From positions 1 through 14,546 of the forward strand of contig JAFUNW010000093.1 of assembly GCA_017472905.1 (NCBI GenBank): a DNA stretch of 14,546 nucleotides, in the 5' to 3' direction. A program made the translations under genes and the position numbers. Shown piece by piece: positions 6,443 to 13,514 of this stretch. Each line of letters begins with the position of its first letter. Positions within the stretch are counted from its first letter, which is position 1. Under the pieces are notes generated by a model. The model saw nothing but the letters and a program-made list of their open reading frames with translations, made no database searches and had not been told where the DNA came from. Source of the stretch: Bacteroidaceae bacterium. GTDB taxonomy: Bacteria > Bacteroidota > Bacteroidia > Bacteroidales > Bacteroidaceae.

Positions 6443-6513
6443 CCATTTTTTAGAGTTATTCGAGCCCAAAACCATTTTTTTAGGCGTACAGAACCATTTT
6501 TTAGACCATTTTC
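6443..6513 (+). repeat. Three copies (plus one partial) of CCATTTTTTAG
   Basis: CCATTTTTTAG occurs at 6443-6453, 6472-6483 (with one extra T) and 6494-6504, followed by a shorter CCATTTTCG at 6506-6514. Starts are 29, 22 and 12 nt apart, so there is no fixed period. All lie between the fumarase terminator and the next promoter. The role is unknown; a run of binding sites or simple-sequence drift are both possible. Confidence 0.55.
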
Positions 6514-6515
6514 GC

Positions 6516-6545
6516 CTTGTCTATCAGTCAAAAACGCTATTTTTG
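6516..6545 (+). promoter_or_regulatory. Bacteroidota-type promoter for the secreted-protein/M6 protease unit
   Basis: CTTG (6516-6519, one mismatch), an 18-nt spacer, and a perfect -7 element TATTTTTG (6538-6545) followed by CGAC. The predicted leader to the ATG at 6579 is close to 30 nt. The -7 box lies in a loose dyad (AAAAA CGCTA TTTTT). Confidence 0.6.
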
Positions 6546-6578
6546 CGACTTAATTTCTTACCTTATTATATATAGAAA

Positions 6579-8207
6579 ATGAAAAAGAGCCTATTATTTT
6601 TCTTTTTAATCCTCGGACTATGCAGTCTGAAAGCACAAACCAGACTCACGAATCTTATCGGAACTCCCGAGAACCCCATGAACATCGAAGTCGGAGAAAG
6701 CTATCTTCTTGACAGATTCGGAAGACAGATTTTTTCTTTCACCGCCATAGAAGACGGACTACTCACATTGACACTGACCGACTATTGCAAAATTTTCTCC
6801 GGAGAGACTTCACTAAACACCTCCACACACGAATTGGAATTCGTGACGAACAGCCAACTATCCACGCAAGGAAACAACGTTTTCATCCTCGGAGCGGAAC
6901 AAGGCAAAACCTATCTTTTCCAACACGACTTTACTTGGGGAGAAGAAATCATCATGGAAGTAAATTTCACGCCCGGTCCGCCATACATACCCGTTACTCT
7001 GAACCGTACCATCCCCGAATCGGGAGCTATCTACTCCACTACTTCGGATGAAGGAAACGTCAACTTCTTTTTTAACCTCCCCATTCAAGAAGATGCAGTC
7101 AGCGTCAGCATGATTCTGCCGAACGGAGAAGAAGAAATCGTGACCAACATTCGTGCAGAAGAAGACTTCACGACAAACGGAACGATCTTAACTGTACTTT
7201 TGGCCAACACGTACCAATCTCTTGTGGATGCAGGTAAAATCAAAGAGGGCGACACATTTAAAGTAAAGGTCGAAAACGTTTATGAAGAGGGCAAACCGGA
7301 AAACAGCGCACAAAACGAAATTTCCGTAACCCTTAAAGCTTCACCCAAAGCCGTAGAATACATCGGAGCCAGCAAGGAAGAGACCATCAACTCCTACTAC
7401 GTTGTCGGAGACGAAGAGGGATTAATTACGTTGTCGTTCACCGGTGAAGTAACAACGGAGGCCACTTCCGCTACTTTACACTACGGCGATCGTGAAGCGG
7501 GGACCTACAAAGAAATATCCATTCCCTTCGAGATAAACGGAGCCGAGATTACGCTCAATCTGCAAGGTATTCCTTTAAACAAAAGTGCACTAAACGAACA
7601 AACCGTCATCAACATTTTACTTAGCGGGCTCAAAGACATGCACGGATACTACATCATCGGAAATACCATCGGTTCGCCGGGAGCCATCTCCTTGACCTAT
7701 AACATCACAGAGATTGAAGTCAACATCTTCTCCGAATTTACGCCCAAAAGCGGCAACATCGATTCCGTCAACGAAGTGGAAATCTGGATAGCAGAGGGTA
7801 ATTACCTTCTTTTTGACGGAGTGCAACTGACTTACCAAAAGGGAAATGAGATGCAAACCCTGCTCTTGACCAAAGAGGAACTGCGCATCGAAACGGACCC
7901 CAACTCTGTCAAGGACCTCCTTGTTTATGTTCCGCTGGAGAATGTCTATTTCGATGCCGGAGAGGTCACCATTGAGGTATTCAATGCACTCGCCATCAAC
8001 GGCAATCGTCCTGTCATCAAAGCTACATATATCTCCGAGGGGAAAGCCGACCCCAATGGCATAAACACAATTACCACACCCGCTCAAGAGATACCCATAT
8101 ACAATTTGCAAGGCGTCAAAATCGGAATTGGTAATTCTCAGTCAATATCGAAAAGCTTGAAAAAGGGAATATACATCCTCAATGGGAAAAAAGTAATCTG
8201 CAAATAG
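6579..8207 (+). CDS. Exported Ig-like/beta-rich protein of unknown function with a T9SS-like C-terminal tail
   Basis: A 542-residue protein whose function I do not recognise. It starts with a clear signal peptide (MKKSLLFFFLILGLCSLKAQ, cleavage near residue 20). The mature chain is acidic, very poor in cysteine and rich in alternating hydrophobic and polar stretches typical of beta-sandwich domains. Apparent modules run from about 20-130 (VGESYLLDRFGRQIFSF onward), 130-255 (from VTLNRTIPESGAIYST), 255-375 and 375-490. The last 45 or so residues (IYNLQGVKIGIG, then KKGIYILNGKKVICK) resemble the short sorting or anchoring tails of Bacteroidales secreted proteins. It stops 7 nt before the M6 protease gene, so the two are almost certainly cotranscribed. 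It might be a surface partner, substrate or adhesin, but nothing here decides that. Confidence 0.85.
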   Translation: MKKSLLFFFLILGLCSLKAQTRLTNLIGTPENPMNIEVGESYLLDRFGRQIFSFTAIEDGLLTLTLTDYCKIFSGETSLNTSTHELEFVTNSQLSTQGNNVFILGAEQGKTYLFQHDFTWGEEIIMEVNFTPGPPYIPVTLNRTIPESGAIYSTTSDEGNVNFFFNLPIQEDAVSVSMILPNGEEEIVTNIRAEEDFTTNGTILTVLLANTYQSLVDAGKIKEGDTFKVKVENVYEEGKPENSAQNEISVTLKASPKAVEYIGASKEETINSYYVVGDEEGLITLSFTGEVTTEATSATLHYGDREAGTYKEISIPFEINGAEITLNLQGIPLNKSALNEQTVINILLSGLKDMHGYYIIGNTIGSPGAISLTYNITEIEVNIFSEFTPKSGNIDSVNEVEIWIAEGNYLLFDGVQLTYQKGNEMQTLLLTKEELRIETDPNSVKDLLVYVPLENVYFDAGEVTIEVFNALAINGNRPVIKATYISEGKADPNGINTITTPAQEIPIYNLQGVKIGIGNSQSISKSLKKGIYILNGKKVICK

Positions 8208-8214
8208 AATCAGC

Positions 8215-9969
8215 ATGAAGAAAAGAGTTATAACAGGTCTCCTCTTCTTGTGTATTGTCGGAGCCATCTATGCTGTTCCCGCCAAGCGAACGATACACTC
8301 GGTTGTACAAGCAGACGGAAGCCGATTGGAAATTCGCATCAACGGCGATGAGCGCGAAAACTACCTCAGCACAACAGATGGATACCCTATCGTCAAGGGG
8401 AATAACGGCCTTTTCTATTACCTTCTCCTCTCGGAAGAAAACGGACGAGAACGCTCTGACCAACAAGCACACAACCCCGGAGAACGAACTACAGACGAGC
8501 AATTGTTTCTCCAAGACTTTTCCCTCGAACGTTGGTCGGCACAACGACAAAACTATCGGAGAAAAAAAACAGAAAGCAGACTTACCCGAATGGGAGAGAT
8601 GCCCGTAACGAAAGGTTCACCCAACATCCCCGTCCTATTAATAGCTTTCCAAAACCGTGCTTTCACAGATGAAAACCCGAACGAGGCATACCAACGCCGT
8701 CTCTGTCGTCCGGCCACACGCGAAGAGATTGAAAACAGAGAGGGTTCGGCGTTCCAATATTTCCACGACCAAAGCAACGGAATGTTCACGCCCAACTTTG
8801 TCGTTATCGGGCCGGTCACATTGGACAAAGAGGATGTCTACTACGGCGAAAACGACTCGTACGGACTCGACCTACGAGCCGGAGAAATGATTTCGGAAGC
8901 CATTCAAAAGGCTGAAGCCGGCGGATTGGTAGAAGATTGGAGCATCTTCGACAACAACCAAGACGGTACGGTCGATGTCACCTATGCACTCTATGCCGGC
9001 GAAGGAGCCAACATTTCAACCGAAGCCAATCTCGTCTGGCCACATCAGTCCACCCTCAGCAGCAAAAACATCCCTTCGCCTGAAATGGACAACGTCCGGT
9101 TCGATGCTTACGGCTGTAACAACGAATTGATGTTCGGCCAAATCGATGGATTCGGCACGTTCTGTCACGAGTTCAGCCATTGTCTCGGACTTCCCGACTT
9201 CTATCCCACAGTAAGCGGAGTCGAAGTTTTCGGTATGGACTATTGGTCGTTAATGGATTTCGGCAGCTACAAGTGCGATGGCTACATCCCCGTAGGCTAC
9301 ACCGCCTACGAAAAAGAACTCCTCGGTTGGAAAGAACTGAAAGTGCTGGACGCACCCACAACGATTACGGCTTTAAAAACCACTGCCGATGGTGGAGAGG
9401 GATATAAAATCGTCAACCCGAAATCGGTCAACGAGTACTACATCCTGGAGACGGTCGACAACTGCGGATGGAACAAAGGGAACCATGCACAAGGGTTGCT
9501 TGTCACCCACGTAAACTACAATGCACAGACGTGGAAAAACAACACGGTCAACAACAATATCCGCATGCCGGGTGTCAGCATCATCCCGGCCGACAACGAC
9601 TTGACCGTCCTTGTTCGTGGAAGCAACGACAACGAATACGAAAACAGTCTGAAAGGAGACTTATACCCCTCGCCGGACGGGAATAACTCCCTGACAGACA
9701 ACTCCACTCCGGCAGCAGAGGTCTACGTGGGACTGAGCGGATACATGAGTAAACCGATAACCGACATTGCTTACGATGCTGAAAGCCGTACCGCTTCGTT
9801 CAATTTCATGGGAGGAGATGCCCAATCCGTTCCCTCAATTTCAAACACACCGAACCTCTCTGTCAACTATTATCATCTGGATGGGCGAAAAGCCGAAATA
9901 CCGTTGCAACGAGGAATCTATCTGCAACAAACAATCGGCGAAAGCACCCGGAAAATCATTGTTCGATAA
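8215..9969 (+). CDS. Secreted M6-family (immune inhibitor A-like) zinc metalloprotease
   Basis: A 584-residue exported protease. The signal peptide (MKKRVITGLLFLCIVGAIYA, about 1-20) is followed by a propeptide-like region with the M6 pattern (RINGDERENYLSTTDGYPIV, 41-60). The catalytic domain starts near 128 (MPVTKGSPNIPVLLIAF). The zinc site is HEFSHCLGLPD: H318, E319 (general base), H322 and D328, with a likely Met-turn at WSLMDFG (M347). FDNNQDGTVD (245-254) looks like an EF-hand-type calcium loop. A beta-rich region follows, and the chain ends HLDGRKAEIPLQRGIYL and RKIIVR, a tail resembling T9SS sorting signals. Substrates are unknown; family members degrade host or microbial proteins. 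It is the second gene of the unit starting at 6579. No canonical terminator is evident directly after the stop; a hairpin lies at 10071-10118. Confidence 0.9.
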   Translation: MKKRVITGLLFLCIVGAIYAVPAKRTIHSVVQADGSRLEIRINGDERENYLSTTDGYPIVKGNNGLFYYLLLSEENGRERSDQQAHNPGERTTDEQLFLQDFSLERWSAQRQNYRRKKTESRLTRMGEMPVTKGSPNIPVLLIAFQNRAFTDENPNEAYQRRLCRPATREEIENREGSAFQYFHDQSNGMFTPNFVVIGPVTLDKEDVYYGENDSYGLDLRAGEMISEAIQKAEAGGLVEDWSIFDNNQDGTVDVTYALYAGEGANISTEANLVWPHQSTLSSKNIPSPEMDNVRFDAYGCNNELMFGQIDGFGTFCHEFSHCLGLPDFYPTVSGVEVFGMDYWSLMDFGSYKCDGYIPVGYTAYEKELLGWKELKVLDAPTTITALKTTADGGEGYKIVNPKSVNEYYILETVDNCGWNKGNHAQGLLVTHVNYNAQTWKNNTVNNNIRMPGVSIIPADNDLTVLVRGSNDNEYENSLKGDLYPSPDGNNSLTDNSTPAAEVYVGLSGYMSKPITDIAYDAESRTASFNFMGGDAQSVPSISNTPNLSVNYYHLDGRKAEIPLQRGIYLQQTIGESTRKIIVR

Positions 9970-10070
9970 TCACCGGACATTCCTCTATCAACAAACCATT
10001 TTTTCCGACAACAAAACAGCCATTCGCATCCAACAATCCTTATAAAATATTTTCGCAATACACCAAAAAA

Positions 10071-10118
10071 CGGCCGGGAAAGAGGGGAAAGCAAGGAAAA
10101 ATCCCATTTTTCCGGCCG
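10071..10118. repeat. Inverted repeat CGGCCGG / CCGGCCG, possible transcript-end hairpin
   Basis: Perfect 7-bp arms (10071-10077, 10112-10118) can extend to about 12 bp with G-T pairs (GAAAG against TTTTT) around a roughly 24-nt loop. On the minus strand the hairpin is followed by TTTTTT (terminator-like), but no minus-strand gene needs it. On the plus strand it is followed by AAAAAAA, so it may instead stabilise the 3' end of the protease mRNA. Confidence 0.5.
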
Positions 10119-10150
10119 AAAAAAAGTTTTTCACGAGCAACTCAGCCAAT

Positions 10151-10232
10151 TCCGCTGCACGGCTCCCGCTGTTCTGCTGCACGGCTCCCAACAATCTGCT
10201 GCACGGCTCCCAAGAATCTGCTGTACGGCTCT
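10151..10232. repeat. 22-bp phased tandem array 2, four units
   Basis: Four 16-nt cores begin at 10151, 10173, 10195 and 10217, exactly 22 nt apart: TCCGCTGCACGGCTCC, TCTGCTGCACGGCTCC twice, and TCTGCTGTACGGCTCT. Spacers are cgctgt, caacaa and caagaa. The first 13 bases of the main unit, TCTGCTGCACGGC, are identical to unit 3 of array 1 and on the same strand. The outer right arm differs (TCC instead of AGA), so these units are only partly palindromic. Confidence 0.9.
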
Positions 10233-10406
10233 CTGAAAAATGCAAGCCGAAACGACCTTTTTGAGAAGAATATCAGCATTTTTCTCCTTTGAACTTATTT
10301 TCTTCAAAAGAACGGACAAAAAAGACGACAAAGTAAAAAATATAACCATCCAGACCGGTCTTTCGGAAAGAAATCTGCATTTTCAGCCCTTTTGAGAGGC
10401 TTTTTT

Positions 10407-10446
10407 ACCCTCCAAAGGAGAAAACCACCCTCCCAAATGAGAAAAA
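10407..10446 (+). repeat. Degenerate 20-bp direct duplication
   Basis: ACCCTCCAAAGGAGAAAA at 10407 is followed, 20 nt later, by ACCCTCCCAAATGAGAAAA at 10427. The first copy also contains the small palindrome CTCCAAAGGAG. The role is unknown. Confidence 0.4.
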
Positions 10447-10656
10447 GCAACGCTATTCCGAACAGCCTGAAGTTAAAAACATCCGACAAACTATTTTTCA
10501 ATACACTAAATTTTATTTACAAGCCATACAACCAAAGAACAAAATCCGTCACTCACAAAAGCAAGCCTCTCTCCCCCTCTCCACTTCCCATCAGCCCATT
10601 CCCGACAAAGAAAATCACAAAATATAATAGGAAGAAGCAAGAAAAAAAGGCGCTTT

Positions 10657-10688
10657 TTTCATTAATTCGGTTTAATGTTGTATTTTTG
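10657..10688 (+). promoter_or_regulatory. Bacteroidota-type promoter for the multidomain glycosidase gene
   Basis: TTTC (10657-10660), a 20-nt spacer, and a perfect -7 element TATTTTTG (10681-10688). The -7 box is flanked by GTTG and CAAC, which form a 4-bp dyad around it. It lies downstream of the in-frame ATG at 10675, which therefore cannot be the start on this transcript. Confidence 0.65.
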
Positions 10689-10734
10689 CAACGATATGAA
10701 CCCGATTTCTAACCATCATATTTCGATTGACAAC

Positions 10735-13422
10735 ATGAAACACAGACCTTTCTACGCTATTGCTTGGCTGGCTCTACTATCTCAGTCAACCAACCTGTCG
10801 GCACAAATCGACCACGCAAGTAGCAACCTGACGACTTCAGTACACACCGTGACTCCCGTTCCTTTCAACGTGGAAGACGCAGGTGTGAAACGCCCCGTCA
10901 TTTGGGGACTCGACACGGCATGGCCTTCAACCGATAATATGAAGCGAGGTGTAGCTTTCATCGGGAAAGAGCATCTGGGCACAGCCAGAGGTTCATTCCA
11001 ACCAAGCGACCTCGTTGTAGATGGGGAGTTGTCGGCAGCACAAAAAAGAGCGCTGGACAACCGGCTCAATATCATCCGCTTATCCGGAGTTACAGAGATT
11101 GCACTTAACTGTGACCACGAGGCATTGAATGCGACCAACTATGTAGGCAAGCCTGAAGAGTGGGCAAAGTTGATTGAAGCAACCACCCGCTATTGTCAAG
11201 CAAAAGGCTTCACAGTGTTATCGGTCGCTCCATTCAACGAACCGGACTACACAGGCTGGGGGCAAGGCTCCATGCAGGATTTCTACAATGTAGCCAAGCT
11301 GTTGAAGGCCAACCCCTTGTTTGAAAACATACGCATTTGTGGAGGAAACACCCTCAATTGCGACCAGGCATTGCCTTGGTACAACGGCTTGAAAAGCTAT
11401 CTTGATGAGGGAAACACGCATCAGTTGGCCGGCTCGTTCGACAATTACGCAAACTTCTTCCAAACTGTCCGCTCTGAGGGGAAACATGCCACAGCCGATG
11501 AGCTTCACAACGTAATGGAGGCTATGGTCGGAGTGGAATACGGCATGCAAACCGGCATTTGGTGGGGATTCGATGCCCTCGCACGCGGCGAATTCTGTAA
11601 AGCCACTTCCGGCGACCGACTCGCATATGCCGAAAATCGCTCATGCTGGAGTGCCGCAGCCGTTTATCGAAACAACGAAGAAAATAAGGTACAGGCTTTT
11701 CTCGGAACGTCCGAACGCCAAGCTAACACATCGACCTATCAATTCATATCCAAAGACCGAGAAGTTTTTTTTGACGGATACGGACCGACACGCGATTTCA
11801 CCGTTGAAATGCCGGGAGGAACGGGCTATCAAGTAGGACAGACCAATGCCGAGCGCGTTGTCAACATCACTTGGGGAGAAGACGTTCCGCCTTATATCAA
11901 CGGCAACTACGTATTGGTCAATGCCAACAGCGGAAAGGTTTTGGCATATCAGCATGCCAACGCTACGGCCGGCAGCAACATCGTGCAGAAGACGCCCGTA
12001 GCAAACGCAGCCTACCAACAATGGAGCGTAACACCGGTAAGTTCCAGAATCGGCGGTGACTTCAGCTACTACACCATCCAATCGCTTACCACCAGCAAAT
12101 ATGTTCTTGATGTGCTCAACTATTCGCTCGTCAGCGGAGCCGACATCATTGCTTACCATCCCAACAACGGCGCACAACAGCAATGGTATCTGAAATATGC
12201 AGGCGATGGATACTTCTATATCGTCAGCAGACAAAGCAATCTCTGCCTGCGAACTTCCGGAAAGTACGAAAACGTCAAGGTTACACAGGCAGAAATCACC
12301 GATGAAGCCGACCGGAAATGGCGATTCGTTCCGGCCGGTGCTGCCATCGAATCGGTTGCTCCTGCTACGCCGACCGCTCTTGCTGCAACTCCCCAACCGG
12401 CCTCTATCCTACTCAATTGGGAGGCCAATACGGAACGCGACCTGTCCGGATACACCCTCCTACGAGCCGAAGACCCACTTGCAGCTGACAAAGACACGCT
12501 TTTCAACACCATCGGACGGGGAATAACCGCTACAACATTCGTAGACAACACCGTGAAACAGGGCGTGAAATATCTCTATAAAATCAAAGCGCAAGACAAA
12601 AGCGGCAACCTTTCGGAAGCCTCGGCTTTCATCGGAGCAAAAACCGAGGAATACAAAGGAAAAATACTCCAGCTGCAATTCGACAGCGACCTGACGGACC
12701 AAAGCGTAAACCGGTTCGATGCTGCATTTTACGGAACACCCATCTACTCCGGCTCTAAGAAATCGGGCGAAAAGTCGCTGATGCTAAACGGAACAGACCA
12801 ATACATCCGCCTCCCTTACCAAGTGGCAAACATGCGGGAAATGACCATTTGCACGTGGTTCAGATGGACTGCGGCCGTTTCGTGGCAACGAATTTTCGAT
12901 TTCGGTAACGGCACAGAGCAATACATGTTTCTGACTCCAAGCAACGGAAGCGAAATGCGTTTCGTCATGAAAAACGGAGGAGAAGAGCAGATTCTCAGCA
13001 CCAAGAAGTTGGGAACAAGCACATGGAAGCATATCGCCGTAACGATCAGCGATGAGGCTGTAATTCTCTACGTCAATGGCGAAGAATTGGCCCGGTCAAC
13101 AGAAATATCCATCCGGCCATCGGACATACAACCCGTAATGAACTACATCGGACGGAGCCAATATCCCGCCGACCCGTTGATAAAAGGTTTTATCGATGAC
13201 TTCCGCATCTATAACTACGCTCTTTCACCGGAAGAAATCATGGAAGTAACCGAAGACCTCAGCGATGTATCCATCACGACAAGCGAAGAATCTCCCATAG
13301 TGGCAACAGAATACTACACGCCCAATGGGGTACGCTTGAACGCACCCGTCAAAGGCATCAACATCGTCAGATACATCCATGCCGATGGCAGCATTGAAAC
13401 GGACAAAATACTCAAACCATAG
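10735..13422 (+). CDS. Secreted multidomain glycosidase-like protein: GH-A clan barrel, ricin-type lectin, FN3, LamG
   Basis: An 895-residue exported protein. The ATG at 10735 is chosen because it begins a standard signal peptide (MKHRPFYAIAWLALLSQSTN, cleavage near LSAQ, residue 24). The frame is open to ATGs at 10675, upstream of the promoter, and 10696. Residues about 50-380 look like a GH30-related GH-A barrel plus beta domain: RPVIWGLDTAWP (53-64), LSVAPFNEPDYTGWG (162-176) with E169 as likely acid/base, and ADELHNVMEAMVG (254-266) with E256 a possible nucleophile. A ricin-type beta-trefoil follows (about 388-535; QQW repeats at 428-430 and 482-484, KWRF at 528-531), then an FN3 domain (543-635) and a LamG/concanavalin domain (640-838, ending GFIDDFRIYNYALSPEE). 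The tail YYTPNGVRLNAPVKGINIVR resembles a T9SS-type signal. The substrate is probably a host or plant glycan but is not determined. Confidence 0.85.
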   Translation: MKHRPFYAIAWLALLSQSTNLSAQIDHASSNLTTSVHTVTPVPFNVEDAGVKRPVIWGLDTAWPSTDNMKRGVAFIGKEHLGTARGSFQPSDLVVDGELSAAQKRALDNRLNIIRLSGVTEIALNCDHEALNATNYVGKPEEWAKLIEATTRYCQAKGFTVLSVAPFNEPDYTGWGQGSMQDFYNVAKLLKANPLFENIRICGGNTLNCDQALPWYNGLKSYLDEGNTHQLAGSFDNYANFFQTVRSEGKHATADELHNVMEAMVGVEYGMQTGIWWGFDALARGEFCKATSGDRLAYAENRSCWSAAAVYRNNEENKVQAFLGTSERQANTSTYQFISKDREVFFDGYGPTRDFTVEMPGGTGYQVGQTNAERVVNITWGEDVPPYINGNYVLVNANSGKVLAYQHANATAGSNIVQKTPVANAAYQQWSVTPVSSRIGGDFSYYTIQSLTTSKYVLDVLNYSLVSGADIIAYHPNNGAQQQWYLKYAGDGYFYIVSRQSNLCLRTSGKYENVKVTQAEITDEADRKWRFVPAGAAIESVAPATPTALAATPQPASILLNWEANTERDLSGYTLLRAEDPLAADKDTLFNTIGRGITATTFVDNTVKQGVKYLYKIKAQDKSGNLSEASAFIGAKTEEYKGKILQLQFDSDLTDQSVNRFDAAFYGTPIYSGSKKSGEKSLMLNGTDQYIRLPYQVANMREMTICTWFRWTAAVSWQRIFDFGNGTEQYMFLTPSNGSEMRFVMKNGGEEQILSTKKLGTSTWKHIAVTISDEAVILYVNGEELARSTEISIRPSDIQPVMNYIGRSQYPADPLIKGFIDDFRIYNYALSPEEIMEVTEDLSDVSITTSEESPIVATEYYTPNGVRLNAPVKGINIVRYIHADGSIETDKILKP

Positions 13423-13433
13423 AAAAGAATCGG

Positions 13434-13468
13434 ACAGAACAAAGGGGGCAACCTCTTTGTTCTGTTTT
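13434..13468 (+). terminator. Intrinsic terminator of the glycosidase gene
   Basis: An 11-bp perfect stem ACAGAACAAAG (13434-13444) / CTTTGTTCTGT (13455-13465) extends by G-T and two G-C pairs to close a GCAA (GNRA) tetraloop at 13448-13451, followed by TTT. It starts 12 nt after the stop codon. Confidence 0.88.
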
Positions 13469-13514
13469 CAAGTTGTTCGTCTATACCGACAGACTTTAAT
13501 TTTAACAGAAACGA

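Larger units (their letters stand above)
9970..10656. other. 687-nt intergenic region without a gene
   Basis: The region holds, in order: a CCATTTTTT stretch (from 9997), a CGGCCGG hairpin (10071-10118), 22-bp array 2 (10151-10232), a 10-bp perfect palindrome AGACCGGTCT (10352-10361), a degenerate 20-bp duplication (10407-10446), and a pyrimidine-rich tract near 10565-10600. The open frames that cross it (for example 10392-10712, plus strand) have biased composition and no family resemblance, so I regard them as non-coding. Confidence 0.6.

Noticed and set aside
10352..10361. Perfect 10-bp palindrome AGACCGGTCT
   Set aside because: It is an isolated short palindrome with no T-run, no second copy and no nearby promoter; it is within what chance can give in a region this long.
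10392..10712. 106-codon open frame upstream of the glycosidase gene
   Set aside because: It has a low-complexity Lys/Ser/Pro-rich product, no promoter or family signal, and runs across the glycosidase promoter.
10675..10734. Glycosidase start at the ATG at 10675
   Set aside because: This ATG is upstream of the -7 box at 10681-10688, and the 20 extra residues would precede a normal signal peptide. The ATG at 10696 is possible but gives the same problem for export.
11641..12396. 251-codon open frame on the minus strand
   Set aside because: It is antisense to the lectin and barrel region of the glycosidase gene and has no recognisable domain.
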